From: Campylobacterota bacterium
GTDB lineage: Bacteria; Campylobacterota; Campylobacteria; Campylobacterales; Sulfurovaceae
Assembly (NCBI GenBank): GCA_003646505.1
Contig: QMKT01000103.1
Coordinates: forward strand, 1 to 6,912
DNA length: 6,912 nucleotides
Reading direction: 5' to 3'
The notes beneath the pieces were generated by a model, which searched no databases, had not been told where the DNA came from, and saw only the letters and a program-made list of their open reading frames with translations. This document shows, piece after piece, positions 6,531-6,912 of the stretch (its first letter is position 1; each line of letters starts with the position of its first letter). The position numbers and the translations under genes were made by a program.

Positions 6531-6620
6531 ACGTCATTCCGGATTTGATCCGGAATCTCCTAAAGTTTCAAAATAACCTTTGAGCCCAATTGAGATCCTG
6601 AAACAAGTTCAGTATGACGT
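6531..6620. repeat. Dispersed palindromic repeat (MITE/REP-like) of about 90 bp
   Basis: The left arm (6532-6559) and the reverse complement of the right arm (6592-6619) agree at 20 of 28 positions, and both ends extend to ACGTCAT/ATGACGT. The left arm is itself a near-perfect hairpin, ATTCCGGAT/ATCCGGAAT (6536-6544 with 6548-6556) with a 3-base loop. The right arm holds CTGAA/TTCAG (6599-6603 with 6608-6612). The pattern of CGTCATTCCGGA at one end and TTCAGTATGACG at the other resembles a dispersed repeat that I recall from many bacterial genomes, usually intergenic. No target-site duplication is visible. It lies 24 bases before leuA, inside the presumed leader transcript. Confidence 0.75.
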
Positions 6621-6643
6621 GCAGATACAACAAGGTAAACAAA

Positions 6644-6912
6644 ATGAGTAAAGAAACAATCATAATATTTGACACAACATTAAGAGACGGTGAACAGAGC
6701 CCGGGGGCTTCTATGAACACCGAAGAAAAAATCCAGATCGCTGCACAGTTAGAGCGTTTGGGTGTAGACATCATCGAAGCAGGATTTGCAGCGGCAAGCC
6801 CCGGAGACTTTGACGCCATTGATAAAATATCACAACGCGTAAGAAACTCAACCGTTTGTTCTTTAGCACGTGCCATAGATGCAGATGTGAAAGCAGCAGG
6901 TGAAGCTATCGC
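6644..6912 (+). CDS. leuA: 2-isopropylmalate synthase, N-terminal fragment
   Basis: LeuA condenses acetyl-CoA with 2-oxoisovalerate, the first committed step of leucine synthesis. Only 89 complete codons are in the window; the gene runs off the right edge. The HMGL-like (DRE-TIM) domain is clear: [16 protein letters not shown] (6-21) contains the conserved Arg14-Asp15 pair, where the Asp binds the divalent metal. [12 protein letters not shown] (45-56) is the family signature, with Ala where many members have Pro. The ATG has AAGG at 6632-6635, eight bases upstream. Related enzymes (homocitrate or citramalate synthase) share this domain. The SPGDF signature and the leucine-rich leader peptide upstream together favour LeuA. 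Expression is probably controlled by the leader attenuator, with the repeat element lying between. Confidence 0.93.
   Translation, partial: MSKETIIIFDTTLRDGEQSPGASMNTEEKIQIAAQLERLGVDIIEAGFAAASPGDFDAIDKISQRVRNSTVCSLARAIDADVKAAGEAI

Noticed and set aside
6536..6556. Left repeat arm as an intrinsic terminator before leuA
   Set aside because: The 9-bp hairpin is followed by CTCC and not a T-run, so it is not a convincing terminator.
6531..6620. CRISPR-like repeat
   Set aside because: There are only two inverted, imperfect arms around a single spacer and no direct-repeat periodicity; it is a palindromic dispersed element.
6568..6876. 102-codon minus-strand ORF
   Set aside because: It runs antisense through leuA into the palindromic repeat. 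Its C-terminal residues ([10 protein letters not shown]) are simply the translated repeat arm, a common source of false small proteins.

Overview
The window looks like a piece of a Campylobacterota (epsilonproteobacterial) chromosome, probably from a Sulfurovum/Sulfurimonas-like bacterium. The evidence is AT-rich DNA, short A-rich intergenic gaps, a prmA-ftsH gene pair of the kind known from Helicobacter and Campylobacter, an asparagine-rich FtsH N-terminus, and an lpxL/htrB-type acyltransferase next to glycosyltransferase-like genes as in a lipooligosaccharide locus. The genus is inference. The class-level placement is fairly safe.

Layout. Positions 1-1881 lie on the minus strand and form one tightly packed transcription unit, read right to left: a lipid A acyltransferase (lpxL/htrB family), an ELM1-family protein, and the first 37 codons of a group-1 (GT4-like) glycosyltransferase. 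Both junctions are 4-base ATGA overlaps. A 106-bp divergent promoter region (1882-1987) separates this unit from a plus-strand operon, hisH - hisA - prmA - ftsH (1988-6166). Its junctions are a 12-base gap, a 1-base overlap and an 8-base overlap. It combines two histidine-biosynthesis enzymes with the ribosomal protein L11 methyltransferase and the membrane AAA+ protease. A 12-bp perfect hairpin spans the ftsH stop codon, followed by a weak terminator-like hairpin.

From 6234 to the right edge is a third unit: the start of leuA (2-isopropylmalate synthase) behind a long leader. The leader begins with a near-consensus sigma-70 promoter (TTGACA, 17 bp, TATACT). A good ribosome binding site follows, then a 23-residue open reading frame with six consecutive leucine codons just before its stop, then two partly exclusive hairpins and a U-rich stretch. 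This is the architecture of a leucine transcription attenuator. It is too short for standard gene calling and is the most interesting item in the window. Between attenuator and leuA lie an AT-rich stretch and a roughly 90-bp dispersed palindromic (MITE/REP-like) repeat with 28-29 bp imperfect terminal inverted repeats.

How the genes work together: the left unit builds the outer-membrane lipid A/core saccharide, the middle operon is biosynthetic and housekeeping, and the right unit starts leucine synthesis, with its own product amino acid probably sensed by translation of the leader peptide.
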